64,000 nucleotides of DNA from CAZWLY01 sp964634465 (GTDB lineage Bacteria > Desulfobacterota > Desulfarculia > G963662305), in NCBI GenBank assembly GCA_964634465.1, contig CAZWLY010000017.1, forward strand, positions 1-64,000, in the 5' to 3' direction. The position numbers and the translations under genes were made by a program. The number at the start of each line of letters is the position of its first letter. Position 1 is the stretch's first letter. The notes beneath the pieces were generated by a model. That model worked only from the letters and a program-made list of their open reading frames with translations, was not told where the DNA came from and ran no database searches. Below, piece by piece: positions 16,932 through 25,286 of this stretch.

Positions 16932-17283
16932 GACCAGAGTTGTCCGGTTAAAAAGAGGCGCGCCGGCAGGTAGGCTTTGCGACGTCAGGATCGACCGCCG
17001 ATCCATGTGGGGCAACCCTTTTATCGTCGGCGCCCCGCTGCCCGTTCCCGGCCTCGGCCGAATCATGATTCACGACCGCGCCCAGGCCGTCAACTGGTAC
17101 TGGCGATGGCTGGCCGGTGATCCGATGCTCAAGGGCTTCATGGAGCCGGAACGGCGAAACATTCTCGCCCGCGTCCATGAGTTAAAAGGTAGACGACTCG
17201 GCTGCTGGTGCGCGCCCGAGCTGTGCCACGGGAATATCCTGGCGCTTCTGGCCGACGGCAGGTTGGCGATCCCGGAGGAATGA
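16924..17283 (+). CDS. DUF4326-family protein
   Basis: A 119-residue protein. RRSMWGNPF near residue 30 and the terminal GRRLGCWCAPELCHGNILALLA are the hallmark blocks of DUF4326, a family common in phages with conserved Cys and His residues. Biochemical role not established. Overlaps its upstream neighbour by 8 bp. Confidence 0.8.
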   Translation: MAETRVVRLKRGAPAGRLCDVRIDRRSMWGNPFIVGAPLPVPGLGRIMIHDRAQAVNWYWRWLAGDPMLKGFMEPERRNILARVHELKGRRLGCWCAPELCHGNILALLADGRLAIPEE

Positions 17284-17338
17284 GGATGCTGGTTTTGCAA
17301 CTCGATCTGCGTGAATGACCCGAGGGGGAAGTGATAGG

Positions 17339-18076
17339 ATGAGGGTTGTCTATGAGCCCAAAGGCCGAGCCGGTGAGTACGCACCCCTGGCCTGCAATCT
17401 CTACTCCGGCTGCGCCCACGGCTGCCGATACTGCTATGCGCCGCTGGTGCTGCGCCGCGACCGGGCCGGGTTCCACGCCCGGGTTGCGCCCAGGCCGGGC
17501 GTCCTCGAAGCACTGAAGAAAGACGCCCGGAAGCTGGCCGGCGACGAGCGGCCGGTGCTGCTCTGCTTCACCGCCGATCCCTACCAGCCGATGGACGGCG
17601 ATCTTCAGACCACCCGCGAGGCGATCAAAATCCTGAACGACCACGACCTCGGCGTCCACATTTTGACCAAGGGCGGGAGGCGGGCCGAGCGGGACTTTGA
17701 TCTGCTGGCCGGCCACCCCCGAAATGCGTTCGGCGTCACCTTGACGTTCACCACGCTGGACTCGTCCGAGTTTTGGGAGCCCCGGGCGGCGAGGCCGCAG
17801 GAGAGGATCGCCGCTCTGCGGGAGGCCCGTCGCCGGGGCGTCAAGACCTGGGTCAGTCTGGAGCCGGTGATCGACCCCGCCGCCGCGCTCAGGCTGATCG
17901 AGATGACCCACGAGTTCGTGGACCATTTCAAGGTCGGGAAACTCAACTACCGGCCGGAGGCGCCTCTCATCGACTGGGCCCGCTTCCGGGTCGAGGCGGA
18001 GTCGCTGCTCAAGAGCCTGGGCAAATCGTACTACCTCAAAAGGGACCTGATCGAGACGGCCGGGGGGAAGCGATGA
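17339..18076 (+). CDS. Radical SAM protein, spore-photoproduct-lyase-like
   Basis: A 245-residue radical S-adenosylmethionine enzyme. The [4Fe-4S]-binding motif CAHGCRYC (CX3CX2C) is at about residues 25-32, followed by a partial TIM barrel with VLLCFTADPYQP, GVHILTKGG and KTWVSLEPVIDP segments typical of the SPL-like branch. SplB repairs thymine photoproducts; phage members are uncharacterised and may repair or modify nucleic acid. The ATG at 17339 follows GAGGGGGAAG. Its stop overlaps the next start (ATGA). Confidence 0.85.
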   Translation: MRVVYEPKGRAGEYAPLACNLYSGCAHGCRYCYAPLVLRRDRAGFHARVAPRPGVLEALKKDARKLAGDERPVLLCFTADPYQPMDGDLQTTREAIKILNDHDLGVHILTKGGRRAERDFDLLAGHPRNAFGVTLTFTTLDSSEFWEPRAARPQERIAALREARRRGVKTWVSLEPVIDPAAALRLIEMTHEFVDHFKVGKLNYRPEAPLIDWARFRVEAESLLKSLGKSYYLKRDLIETAGGKR

Positions 18077-18339
18077 TCAGGCCGGGAAGGCGGGAGGAAG
18101 GAGGTTTGATCGACCGAGCCGTGCAGACCCTTATCGCCGTCACCGGACCGCCGGCCGTGTTTTTGGTCAACTCCCCCTGGGAGTCGGCCAGGGGCTGGGG
18201 CGCGGTGATCGGCCTGATCTCCCAGCCGGCCTGGCTCTACGCCACCGCCTCGGCCGGTCAGTGGGGCTCGTTCATCTCGGCCCTGGCGTTTACCGTCGGC
18301 TGGGCGTTCGGCGCGGCCGGTTTCCTCGGTCTGGTTTGA
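18073..18339 (+). CDS. Small membrane protein
   Basis: An 88-residue protein with two hydrophobic segments (residues about 17-33 and 60-88) rich in Ala, Gly and Trp. It is coupled to the radical SAM gene by ATGA. Could be a holin-like or anchoring protein; no family recognised. Confidence 0.5.
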   Translation: MIRPGRREEGGLIDRAVQTLIAVTGPPAVFLVNSPWESARGWGAVIGLISQPAWLYATASAGQWGSFISALAFTVGWAFGAAGFLGLV

Positions 18340-18386
18340 TGGGGGTTGTGATTAATAGATTTTTTGAATACTATGCGGGCTGAAAA

Positions 18387-18638
18387 ATGAAAGCCGCCCA
18401 GCCGTTCAACCCGGAGACGAAGGAGGATCTGCACCGGGTCCTGGCCGGCATGTGGCCCGAGGGTCGGGTCAGCCGGGAGCGGCTCTTTGAGGATTTGGAT
18501 ATCGACAATCCGCTGGACAGGGCCAAGCTGTTGTCGATCCTGGGCGTTCGGGCGGAATTCGGGGTTGACGAAGTCGCCGACTGCCTGTGGCGGCACAGCA
18601 ACTACGCCGATCTTGAGGAGGGTCTCGATGGTTATTAG
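18387..18638 (+). CDS. Hypothetical early protein
   Basis: An 83-residue acidic soluble protein (MKAAQPFNPETKEDLHRVL...), helical, not recognised. Its end overlaps the next start by 11 bp. It is the last intact gene of the early operon before the IS-rich zone. Confidence 0.55.
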   Translation: MKAAQPFNPETKEDLHRVLAGMWPEGRVSRERLFEDLDIDNPLDRAKLLSILGVRAEFGVDEVADCLWRHSNYADLEEGLDGY

Positions 18639-18885
18639 ATTGAAGCCCGCCAACAAGGTCATCCCCGGCTCGAATCGAACGGTCCGGCGACGGGTGCGGG
18701 AGGCCGAGGTATTCGCGGTCAAGCTGGCCCGCTGGCACGTGCTGATGCCCACCGAGGCCGACTCCACGCCCAAAACCCGCGCCCCAAGAGCGGCGTCCAG
18801 GTCAAAATCATCGATTTCCGCTACTAGGCCAAGAGCGAGGCAAAGCTCGCCGGGTGGTCCGCAAGATCGAGTGGCACTCCGGTGA
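18628..18885 (+). pseudogene. Truncated phage gene running into IS debris
   Basis: Starts with a plausible 50-55 residue phage protein (MVIRLKPANKVIPGSNRTVRRRV...EADSTPKTR). It then continues only in a junk Ser/Arg-rich reading through transposase remnant DNA. The 3' part of the original gene was probably lost when an IS inserted and decayed. Confidence 0.45.
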
Positions 18886-19090
18886 GCTGTTCCCCGGGTC
18901 GGTTTCATCGTTACCAACTCCTGGAGGCCCAAGGCCAAGGTGGTCAAGGTCTACAATGGTCGGGGTCGAGTGGATCATCAAAAGGTTGATCAAGGTCAGG
19001 ACTAAGGTGGCTTACCATGGACGAAGGCGGCAGCTCCACGTGGCGTCGGCCTTCCCCTTGGCCCGGCGCTATGAGACGGTATTCGGATGA
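18788..19090 (+). pseudogene. IS1380-family transposase remnant
   Basis: Reading across one stop and two frame changes gives IIDFRY-stop-AKSEAK, then RRVVRKIEWHSGELFP, then VGFIVTNSWRPKAKVVKVYN and GRGRVEWIIK. These match the C-terminal core of IS1380-type transposases (KVEWHPGELFPRVGFIVTN...FYNxRGxxEqxIKEGK). The stop and frameshifts show it is dead. It marks the start of a cargo/IS zone between the early and late modules. Confidence 0.65.
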
Positions 19091-19136
19091 TGCTGATAGG
19101 GTTATCGAAAGATCGACTGGATCAATGTGGGAGAGC

Positions 19137-19300
19137 TATGCTCGAAATTGGCTATTCAGCCGACCAAGCGACCTGGAAAGAGGGGGGAACCACTGTAATC
19201 ACCCAGAAACGGCGGCTCAATGTTGAATTGGGGTGTTTCAAAGGACCCAAGATGGCCAGTTGGTGGATTGAGAATGACTGTGCGAGGTAATTCCGGGTCA
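19137..19300 (+). repeat. Diverged direct repeat, copy A
   Basis: Begins ATGCTCGAAATTGG(C/T)-ATTCAG and ends TGCGAGGTAAT; copy B lies at 20472-20640 in the same orientation, sharing blocks such as CGGCTCAATG/AGGCTCAATG. The two copies bracket the lipoprotein and the IS256-Sel1 pseudogene. Probably remnants of duplicated IS flanks. Confidence 0.5.
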
Positions 19301-19306
19301 CGCGGC

Positions 19307-19750
19307 CTAAAAATGGATTTTATAGACGTTTCCCTTATTGTCCCTTGCAACACCAAAGCCATGACCAGCTATTCCACTGGCTACAAATTCCACCTCTATT
19401 ATCGTGCCCTTTTCTCCATAAACAGTAGCAATTCCAGGCCTCTTCCCTCCACTCATATGGTGGAAACTTGTCCCATAGAGCGAACCCCAAGCACCACTCA
19501 TGTGGCTACTGCTCGTTCCAAAATATTCATTTGAAACCATGGACCATTCGCCGACACAATGCTCTCCGGAGGGTAAGGTGATTTCGACCCTTCCTCCTCC
19601 TCCGAACCCATCATCAAAGAATTTGGCAACTATCGGCCTGGCGTTACCGGTTTCAACAAGGGGACCCCTGACAGGGTAAACACGAGCCGTTCTAGAACAT
19701 CCTACTAAAACCAAAAAAACAGCCAACAGGACGAAAGCCCAGCGCTGCAT
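19307..19750 (-). CDS. Cargo lipoprotein, hypothetical
   Basis: A 147-residue predicted lipoprotein (signal peptide then LVGC, Cys17). The mature part is Gly- and Ser-rich with a repeated SxHMSGxxGSLYGTSFHHMSGG segment and beta-strand-like ends. Codon use and base composition are more AT-rich than the phage genes, so it looks acquired. The ATG at 19748-19750 is chosen to start at the signal peptide. Confidence 0.65.
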   Translation of the reverse strand: MQRWAFVLLAVFLVLVGCSRTARVYPVRGPLVETGNARPIVAKFFDDGFGGGGRVEITLPSGEHCVGEWSMVSNEYFGTSSSHMSGAWGSLYGTSFHHMSGGKRPGIATVYGEKGTIIEVEFVASGIAGHGFGVARDNKGNVYKIHF

Positions 19751-19789
19751 TAAATGCCCCCCACCCATCTGTTTTTTTAGTTTATCCTA

Positions 19790-19823
19790 TTTGTAACAAA
19801 TTACCCTTTGTAACAAATTACCC
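19790..19823. repeat. Two tandem 17-bp repeats
   Basis: TTTGTAACAAATTACCC occurs twice without a gap, 40 bp upstream of the leftward lipoprotein gene; TTTGTAACAAA is itself nearly palindromic. May be an operator. The AT-rich stretch on to about 20100 holds no gene I can support. Confidence 0.5.
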
Positions 19824-20102
19824 TTCATAATCATCATATGAATCAATTTTTATTAATTTTTGGGACACATTTAATTCCAATTCCGGGCAATCCAACCACC
19901 CCAACCTTGCCTTTCAGCTTCGCTTTTTATTTCTTACACCTGAAATTCCTCTTGGGTCAAGTCTTCTTTTTGCGGGGTAGCGTATCAAATCTTGTGTCAG
20001 GGGAGGTGAGGGGGGCGCCTCCTTGGGTGATTAGAAAAATTCAAGGAGATAGCCGGCCGAGGCGGATATGATCGTCGCAACGACAGTTATTCTCGACATC
20101 TT

Positions 20103-20447
20103 TTGACTGAGCTGGGCGATATTGAGCTGAAGATCCTTCGGACCAGGCGCAAAAGCGCCCTCGAGGTCATTAGGGCCTACGCCCGGCGGGCGAGGGATAT
20201 CAACCGGTTGATCCTGGCCTGTTTCGTCCTGGGACTCTCCACCCGCAAGGCCTCCAAGGCCTTGCTCCCCATCCTGGGCGAGCCTATCAGTCCAACCACG
20301 GTCAGTCAGGCGGCCAAGTGGTTCCGTAAGGTCGCCGAGCAGAGGGATGCCGAGGCTCAATTCAATCTTGGCGCGATGTATTACAAAGGCCGAGGGGTGC
20401 CCCAGGATTATGTAATGGTAATGGCGCACATGTGGGATTATGAGTAA
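20103..20447 (+). pseudogene. Chimera of IS256-type transposase fragment and Sel1 repeat
   Basis: Residues 23-70 (RARDINRLILACFVLGLSTRK... LGEPISPTTVSQAAK) match the N-terminal part of IS256/mutator transposases. From residue 72 the frame becomes a Sel1 repeat (KWFRKVAEQRDAEAQFNLGAMYYKGRGVPQDY) and stops early. Neither half is complete, so this is a fusion of debris rather than a functional gene. Confidence 0.65.
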
Positions 20448-20471
20448 TTGACAGGATCATCGCGGGCGAGG

Positions 20472-20640
20472 TATGCTCAAAATTGGTAATTCAGACATCC
20501 AAGTGGCTCAAGGCGAGGAAACCAGCTTTGCTGTCGCCCGGGAAAACAGGCTCAATGCCGCATTTGGGCTTTTAAATGGCCCAGAGGAGCCCTTCGGAAG
20601 ATAGAAAACGGCTTTGCGAGGTAATCTCAGCTAATTAGTA
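20472..20640 (+). repeat. Diverged direct repeat, copy B
   Basis: Second copy of the repeat at 19137-19300, ending TTTGCGAGGTAATC, 46 bp before the start of the PLD-like gene. Confidence 0.5.
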
Positions 20641-20685
20641 GTTTCGGGTCTCGCCCCACAATTCTTAAGGGGAGGAGAGCGATAA

Positions 20686-22059
20686 ATGCGGTTTATTGCC
20701 GGTGGACTTAACGGCAATTATTTACGGGAGATAAACGAGGGCGCTATTAGTGACACTGATGAGATCCTTGCAGCGGTTGCTTACGCGACCAACGAACCGG
20801 ACATATCACGGATGTTCGATTCCTGGTGGGATAATAAGATCAAGCTCACATTTTGGTGCAGGTATGACTACTCAATCCCTGTGGCCCTGCCTCTTCTCGA
20901 CAAATTCTTGAAGCGTGCCTCTCCAAATTTTATCTGCCGACTCGTTCCCGACATTTTCCATCCGAAGGTTATTTGGTGGAAAGGATATGGAGTTTATATC
21001 GGGTCAGCGAACTTGACCGAGAGGGGTTGGTATCGCAACATTGAAGCTGGGTTGTTCATTGAGAACGGTAACTTGGCCGGGACAATCCTGGAAGCGGAGT
21101 TAGATGAATTCTTCAAGGCGGTTGATGACAGATCCTATCCTCTAACCGATGAAGTATACGAACACCTGCTCAGATTCCAGCAGACAAACAACAACCAAAC
21201 GGCCCAAGACAAACTCAGGGAGAAATTCGATTCTGACAAGAGCCGATTGGCAAAATTGAACCCTCTCACATTTGTGAGTCGGGTAAGTACCGAAAACAGA
21301 GCTCTTGGGTCATTCCTTGAGGAATGGAATGAAACCCTTCAGTACCTGAGGGATATTGCATCAAGGGTTTCGACAGACAAGTACAGGCCGTCATGGGTTC
21401 CAGAGAAAACCCCGTCGGGCGTACAGGTGGATCAATTCCTTCACGCTTACTACTATGGGTGTGTTCGTGATGGTGTGCAATATCCTTTCAACAATCTCTA
21501 TGAGCGCCACAAAAATAATCCGGAAGGGGCCTTGGTTGAGGCGATGGAATGGTGGTCCAGCTTGGAGCGAGCACCAAATGACGAAGACACCTTCATCGTC
21601 GAATGGGCTCCTTTCCTCAAAGAGCACCTGGCCCAAAATCGGCTTTTGGACCTGACACTTGATGAATTTACCGGAATCTGTGAGCGAGTGCATGCCATTA
21701 GGGAACATTGCTTGCGTCTTCCCAACAAGGTTCTTGGCCCAGATGCAGTAGGGCAGAATTTCAAGCAGGAAGAAAAAATCCCTCTATTCGCTGAAGTGCT
21801 TTACAGGAACAGGTCCAAAGCAGGCAACAGCGTACTTCAGACCATTCACCACGTCCTTTATGGGGGACCGGTTGAACATACTCCACAGAGAATCTGGGAA
21901 GGTTTCAAATCCGATGAGTGGCACATCGATCATCTTGGGCTGAGTTCACTAGGCGAGATCGTTGGCTGGGCGCTCCCAGATCACTTTCCTCCGAGGAACG
22001 ACCGAACCAATAAAGCACTCAAAGCCCTTGGATATAAAGTCAGGGTCTACTCAGGATAG
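20686..22059 (+). CDS. PLD-like (HKD) nuclease-family protein, prophage cargo
   Basis: A 457-residue protein with an N-terminal phospholipase D-like domain. The single HKD-type motif has H92-x-K94 (DIFHPKVIWW) and S107/N109 (IGSANLTERG), the arrangement of dimeric PLD-fold nucleases such as BfiI. The C-terminal 300 residues are not recognised. It has its own ribosome site (GGGGAGGAGAG) and a clearly lower GC than the phage modules, and is surrounded by IS remnants, so it was transferred. PLD-fold proteins are frequent in restriction and anti-phage systems; the defence role is inference. Confidence 0.75.
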   Translation: MRFIAGGLNGNYLREINEGAISDTDEILAAVAYATNEPDISRMFDSWWDNKIKLTFWCRYDYSIPVALPLLDKFLKRASPNFICRLVPDIFHPKVIWWKGYGVYIGSANLTERGWYRNIEAGLFIENGNLAGTILEAELDEFFKAVDDRSYPLTDEVYEHLLRFQQTNNNQTAQDKLREKFDSDKSRLAKLNPLTFVSRVSTENRALGSFLEEWNETLQYLRDIASRVSTDKYRPSWVPEKTPSGVQVDQFLHAYYYGCVRDGVQYPFNNLYERHKNNPEGALVEAMEWWSSLERAPNDEDTFIVEWAPFLKEHLAQNRLLDLTLDEFTGICERVHAIREHCLRLPNKVLGPDAVGQNFKQEEKIPLFAEVLYRNRSKAGNSVLQTIHHVLYGGPVEHTPQRIWEGFKSDEWHIDHLGLSSLGEIVGWALPDHFPPRNDRTNKALKALGYKVRVYSG

Positions 22060-22324
22060 ATTGATCACACATATGGGTATGAAAGGAATGGTAGGCGACC
22101 GTACGCTTGAGTGGGGATTTGAGCGGGACTTTTCCCAAAATTTGCCAAAATTTGTCGCTATATCCAGAATTGACCAAAATTTGTTCTCGTGTTTTCAATC
22201 GGTTCCTCTGATTCAGGTGCACGTTGTACTTGCTGGCCAGCTCGGAAAGTGTCAGTTCACCAGATAGGGCTCCCAGCGCAACCTTGGCCTTGAACTCAGC
22301 AGAAAAGCGTCTTCTCTTGGACAT
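22040..22324 (-). pseudogene. IS3-family orfA fragment
   Basis: The first 39 residues (MSKRRRFSAEFKAKVALGAL... LASKYNVH) are a clear IS3-type OrfA N-terminus. The rest of the frame bears no likeness and runs into the end of the PLD-like gene; no orfB is present. Upstream, TGTCCAAAAAACCGC at 22364 may be part of the old IS end. Confidence 0.7.
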
Positions 22325-22535
22325 GTTTCGAAGTCCTCCTCCCTGGTGGACTCCACCTTAGCAACTTGTCCAAAAAACCGCACACACTTCATACGTCACA
22401 TCGCGTAACCTCTTTTGGGATAGCATTGACTAACGAACGACTAACCCCCCTTCAAAACCTCAAGAACGTATGCCTCCTAATATCTGATAATACAACGAAA
22501 GACGTTGGCAGTGCTATCGATTAAGGTGTCATTGT
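22325..22535. other. Non-coding junction between cargo zone and late genes
   Basis: About 210 AT-rich bases between the IS3 remnant and the end of the leftward baseplate operon. No gene or clear terminator seen. Confidence 0.4.
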
Positions 22536-23702
22536 CTACCCCGCCTCTTTGTCCACGATCTCCGTCCCGACGGTGTAGCCCGTGCACTTGGGGAACTGCC
22601 ACCGCTCCAACTCCTGAAGCGACGGTTCGGTCAAAACCACCCGGTAGACGCCGGAGATGGACTGCAGGGCGTCGATGATGTCCTCGGGGACGATGTCGCG
22701 CCGAAGCTTGTTGGCCCAGGCCTCGGTCAACGCGGCCAGGCGTGACTCGGCCTCGTCTTTGGCCGCCGCGGCCAGGGCCTCCTGGGCCTTGTAGATTTGC
22801 AGCGTGGCGGTGACGGTGTAGTTGACCGCCTCGGCGTCCATGAAAATCAACTTGTCGCCCAGGGCCCTGACATCCTTGCGGCTCAGGTAGGCCTCGAATT
22901 CAGATTGGATGTCCGCCGGCAGGGGCTCGCCGCCCTCCCACAGACCGACGATCCACACCTTGCACTCGTCGCCGACGGCGTCGGAGCCCCAGGCGTCGGC
23001 ATCGACGATGGACTGGTGGACCTTCTTGGCGTGGGAGATGTAGGCCGGGGCTGTGCCGGCGTTGGACAGCTCCTCCGGCGCGAGCTGGATGCGGAGCCGG
23101 AACCGGTCGTCGCCCTCCTCCTCGGCGCCGCCCCTGGTGACGGTGGTGTTCTCGACGGAGACCAGGTACGGCAGAGGGCTGACCGGATCGTTGATCTCGC
23201 CGGCGACGAAACCGTTGCCGGCCTCCCCGGCCTCGACGCACCGGCCGGGGACGTCGATGGTCGTCTCGCCGACCTGGATGACGGCCGCCTCGGTGGTCTC
23301 GAAGGCCACCCGGCCGCCGCCGACCTGAATCTGGTACCCCGAGGGGATGGTTTGGGGGGCGGGGTGGCCGGAAAACTGGAAGCGGAAGGTAGTGACGGCA
23401 TGGGCCGCCGGCAGCCTGGCGGCGGCCACGAACGCGCCGAGGTGGTCCAACCGGGAACCCGTGGCGAAGGCGAGCAGGTTCTGCCTGACCTCCTCGTTGA
23501 TCCGCTCCTCGGTCAGTTCCCCCTCCTGGGCGGTGATTTCCAGGACGAACGTTTCGGGATAACTGGGCAGGGGGTAGACGCCGTCCGGGTTTTCGGTCGT
23601 CTTGGTCCCCTCCTGGTAGTCCGTCTTCAGGCGCTTGAGGCGCTGATCGTAGGTTTCTTCCTTAAGGTCGGGCGCGGGGAGTTGGCTCAGATCAATCGCC
23701 AT
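22536..23702 (-). CDS. Baseplate protein J (Mu gp47/P2 J-like)
   Basis: A 388-residue wedge component of the contractile-tail baseplate. N-terminal and middle segments (PLPSYPETFVLEITAQEGELTEERINEEVRQNLLAFATGSRLDHLGAFVAAARLPA; then VEAGEAGNGFVAGEINDPVSPLPYLVSVENTTVTRGGAEEEGDDRFRLRIQLAPE) are typical of the gpJ family. Last gene of a six-gene leftward tail operon and 11 bp overlapped with gene D. Confidence 0.88.
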   Translation of the reverse strand: MAIDLSQLPAPDLKEETYDQRLKRLKTDYQEGTKTTENPDGVYPLPSYPETFVLEITAQEGELTEERINEEVRQNLLAFATGSRLDHLGAFVAAARLPAAHAVTTFRFQFSGHPAPQTIPSGYQIQVGGGRVAFETTEAAVIQVGETTIDVPGRCVEAGEAGNGFVAGEINDPVSPLPYLVSVENTTVTRGGAEEEGDDRFRLRIQLAPEELSNAGTAPAYISHAKKVHQSIVDADAWGSDAVGDECKVWIVGLWEGGEPLPADIQSEFEAYLSRKDVRALGDKLIFMDAEAVNYTVTATLQIYKAQEALAAAAKDEAESRLAALTEAWANKLRRDIVPEDIIDALQSISGVYRVVLTEPSLQELERWQFPKCTGYTVGTEIVDKEAG

Positions 23703-24696
23703 TTTCCACCACCTCCAGACGGAGCCTGGTTTTCCAGCCCCGTTTTTTGGTCAGCGTGTGGGCGGCCCGCTTGACCAGATAGGGCCCGGACAGCCGGCCC
23801 AATCCCGCCAGTTCGATGATCGTTCCGGCGCTGATGGGGCGGCCCATGATGCTCAGGCTGCCGCCGGCCGTCTTCCGGTTGGCCTCGCCCAGAGCGGCGC
23901 GGCACCGCTCCCGGGCCTCTTCCAGAGTCCGGGCCAGGTCGTGCAGTTCCAAAACCGTGTCGCCGGCCGCCCCCTCGGCCTCTTCCCGGTGGCCGACCAC
24001 CTTGCCGGTCTCGGGGTCGTAGTAAGAGATCGTGGCGGCGGCGTAGACCGCCCTCGGCTTGGGACCGAGCTCCCCGCCGATGATCAACCGGTGGTCGCCC
24101 AGGTCCAGGGTTAGGCCGCTGGGGCGCTTATCGTTGGTGAAGACGACGGCCTCCCCCTTGACGTTAAAGAGGCAGTTGAACTCTCTGGCCAGCCTGGTCA
24201 GCGCCTGTTCGGGCGTCTCGTCCCGAATCTCGAGCCGGGGCAGTTGGACGGCCGGGCACTCGACCACCGCCCGGTACCCGGCCTCTTTGATCAACGCGGT
24301 TACGGCGGCCTTCAGGGTAACGTTGACCCAGGCCCGGTTGGTCCGGCGCCTGAGATTGTCGCGCTTAAGGCTCTGGTAGCTTAAGGCCCGGACCTTGACC
24401 CGCGCCGGTTGGATGGTGAAATCCGGGCGGTCGATCGTAAACAGGCCCAGCGGGAAAGTGTATCGACGGCCCTTTTCCGTCCAGACGATTTCGGCCTGGA
24501 TGTGGTCTCCTTCCTCGGGGTACCAGGCCTCGTAAAACCGACCGTCGGAGTTGTCGAGGGTGATGACCAACTCGTCTTTGGCCCCTTTTTGGGCGGAATC
24601 GAAAAAGGTCAGGCTCTCAAAGAACGGGCCCAGTTGCCCGGTGATGGACCTGCCCGCCCAGGTGATTTCGGCCGTCGCCCGTCTCAGCTTCTCCAC
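23692..24696 (-). CDS. Phage late control gene D family protein (tail hub)
   Basis: A 334-residue homologue of P2 gpD, the baseplate hub that sits under the spike. The N-terminal barrel domain (TAEITWAGRSITGQLGPFFESLTFFDSAQ...DELVITLDNSDGRFYEAWYPEEGD) and C-terminal hub domain (GRPISAGTIIELAGLGRLSGPYLVKRAAHTLTKKRGWKTRLRLE) are complete. Lies between X and J as expected for a P2-type tail. Confidence 0.85.
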   Translation of the reverse strand: MEKLRRATAEITWAGRSITGQLGPFFESLTFFDSAQKGAKDELVITLDNSDGRFYEAWYPEEGDHIQAEIVWTEKGRRYTFPLGLFTIDRPDFTIQPARVKVRALSYQSLKRDNLRRRTNRAWVNVTLKAAVTALIKEAGYRAVVECPAVQLPRLEIRDETPEQALTRLAREFNCLFNVKGEAVVFTNDKRPSGLTLDLGDHRLIIGGELGPKPRAVYAAATISYYDPETGKVVGHREEAEGAAGDTVLELHDLARTLEEARERCRAALGEANRKTAGGSLSIMGRPISAGTIIELAGLGRLSGPYLVKRAAHTLTKKRGWKTRLRLEVVENGD

Positions 24697-24908
24697 GGCG
24701 GGACCTCCACCCTCGTCACGGTTTCGCCGGCCGAGAGATCGGGGACGATGAGTTTGACCCCGCCGGGCAAAACCGGGGCGAAACGAATCTCATAGGGCAG
24801 ATGGGAATTGGCCTCCCTTAATTTTTTGGCCAGATCGGTCCGTCCCCAAAAGTGGTAGGCCAGGGCGTCCCACCGTCGGCCGGCTACGGTGATGTGGACG
24901 TTACTCAT
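24684..24908 (-). CDS. Tail protein X
   Basis: A 74-residue LysM-like tail protein, P2 gpX type (GRRWDALAYHFWGRTDLAKKLREANSHL...GVKLIVPDL). Thought to join the tube and hub. Overlaps D and U on the leftward strand. Confidence 0.85.
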   Translation of the reverse strand: MSNVHITVAGRRWDALAYHFWGRTDLAKKLREANSHLPYEIRFAPVLPGGVKLIVPDLSAGETVTRVEVPPWRS

Positions 24909-25284
24909 CGCGGACCTCCTCCAAGGAGAGACGGAGGGTCATGGAGATGATCCCGCCCCGGTCGTCGGTGTACTCCACCCGGCGTTGGATCTTTTTGATG
25001 ACGAAGTCGCCCCAGACATCGCCGCCGATCATGAGCTGTTGCGGTTCCTGGGATTCGGCCAGGGCCAGCAAGGCGTTGAAGACCCGCTGCGGGTCGGTGA
25101 ATTCGCGGTGGAGTTGGATGGTCAGCTCGGCCGGCCTGATTTCCTCGGCCGTAGCCTCGTGGCGGGGGTAGCGGCCGACCAGCGGGTGGACGGCGAAGCC
25201 GAATTTGTGTTCGTCCGACAAACTGTTGGGCGTGTTGGGAGCCTTGAAGACGACGTCGCCCAGCGAGCCCCACCGACCAGCCAT
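24901..25284 (-). CDS. Tail protein U (P2 gpU-like)
   Basis: A 127-residue protein: GDVVFKAPNTPNSLSDEHKFGFAVHPLVGRYPRHEATAEEIRPAELTIQLHREF... matches the P2 gpU/phage-tail-U pattern. In P2 it caps the tube and its length helps tail completion. Packed between gene X and the preceding tail gene. Confidence 0.8.
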   Translation of the reverse strand: MAGRWGSLGDVVFKAPNTPNSLSDEHKFGFAVHPLVGRYPRHEATAEEIRPAELTIQLHREFTDPQRVFNALLALAESQEPQQLMIGGDVWGDFVIKKIQRRVEYTDDRGGIISMTLRLSLEEVRDE

Positions 25285-25286
25285 CG

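Noticed and set aside
20103..20447. Functional gene
   Set aside because: Half an IS256 transposase N-terminus joined to a cut Sel1 repeat; neither domain is complete.
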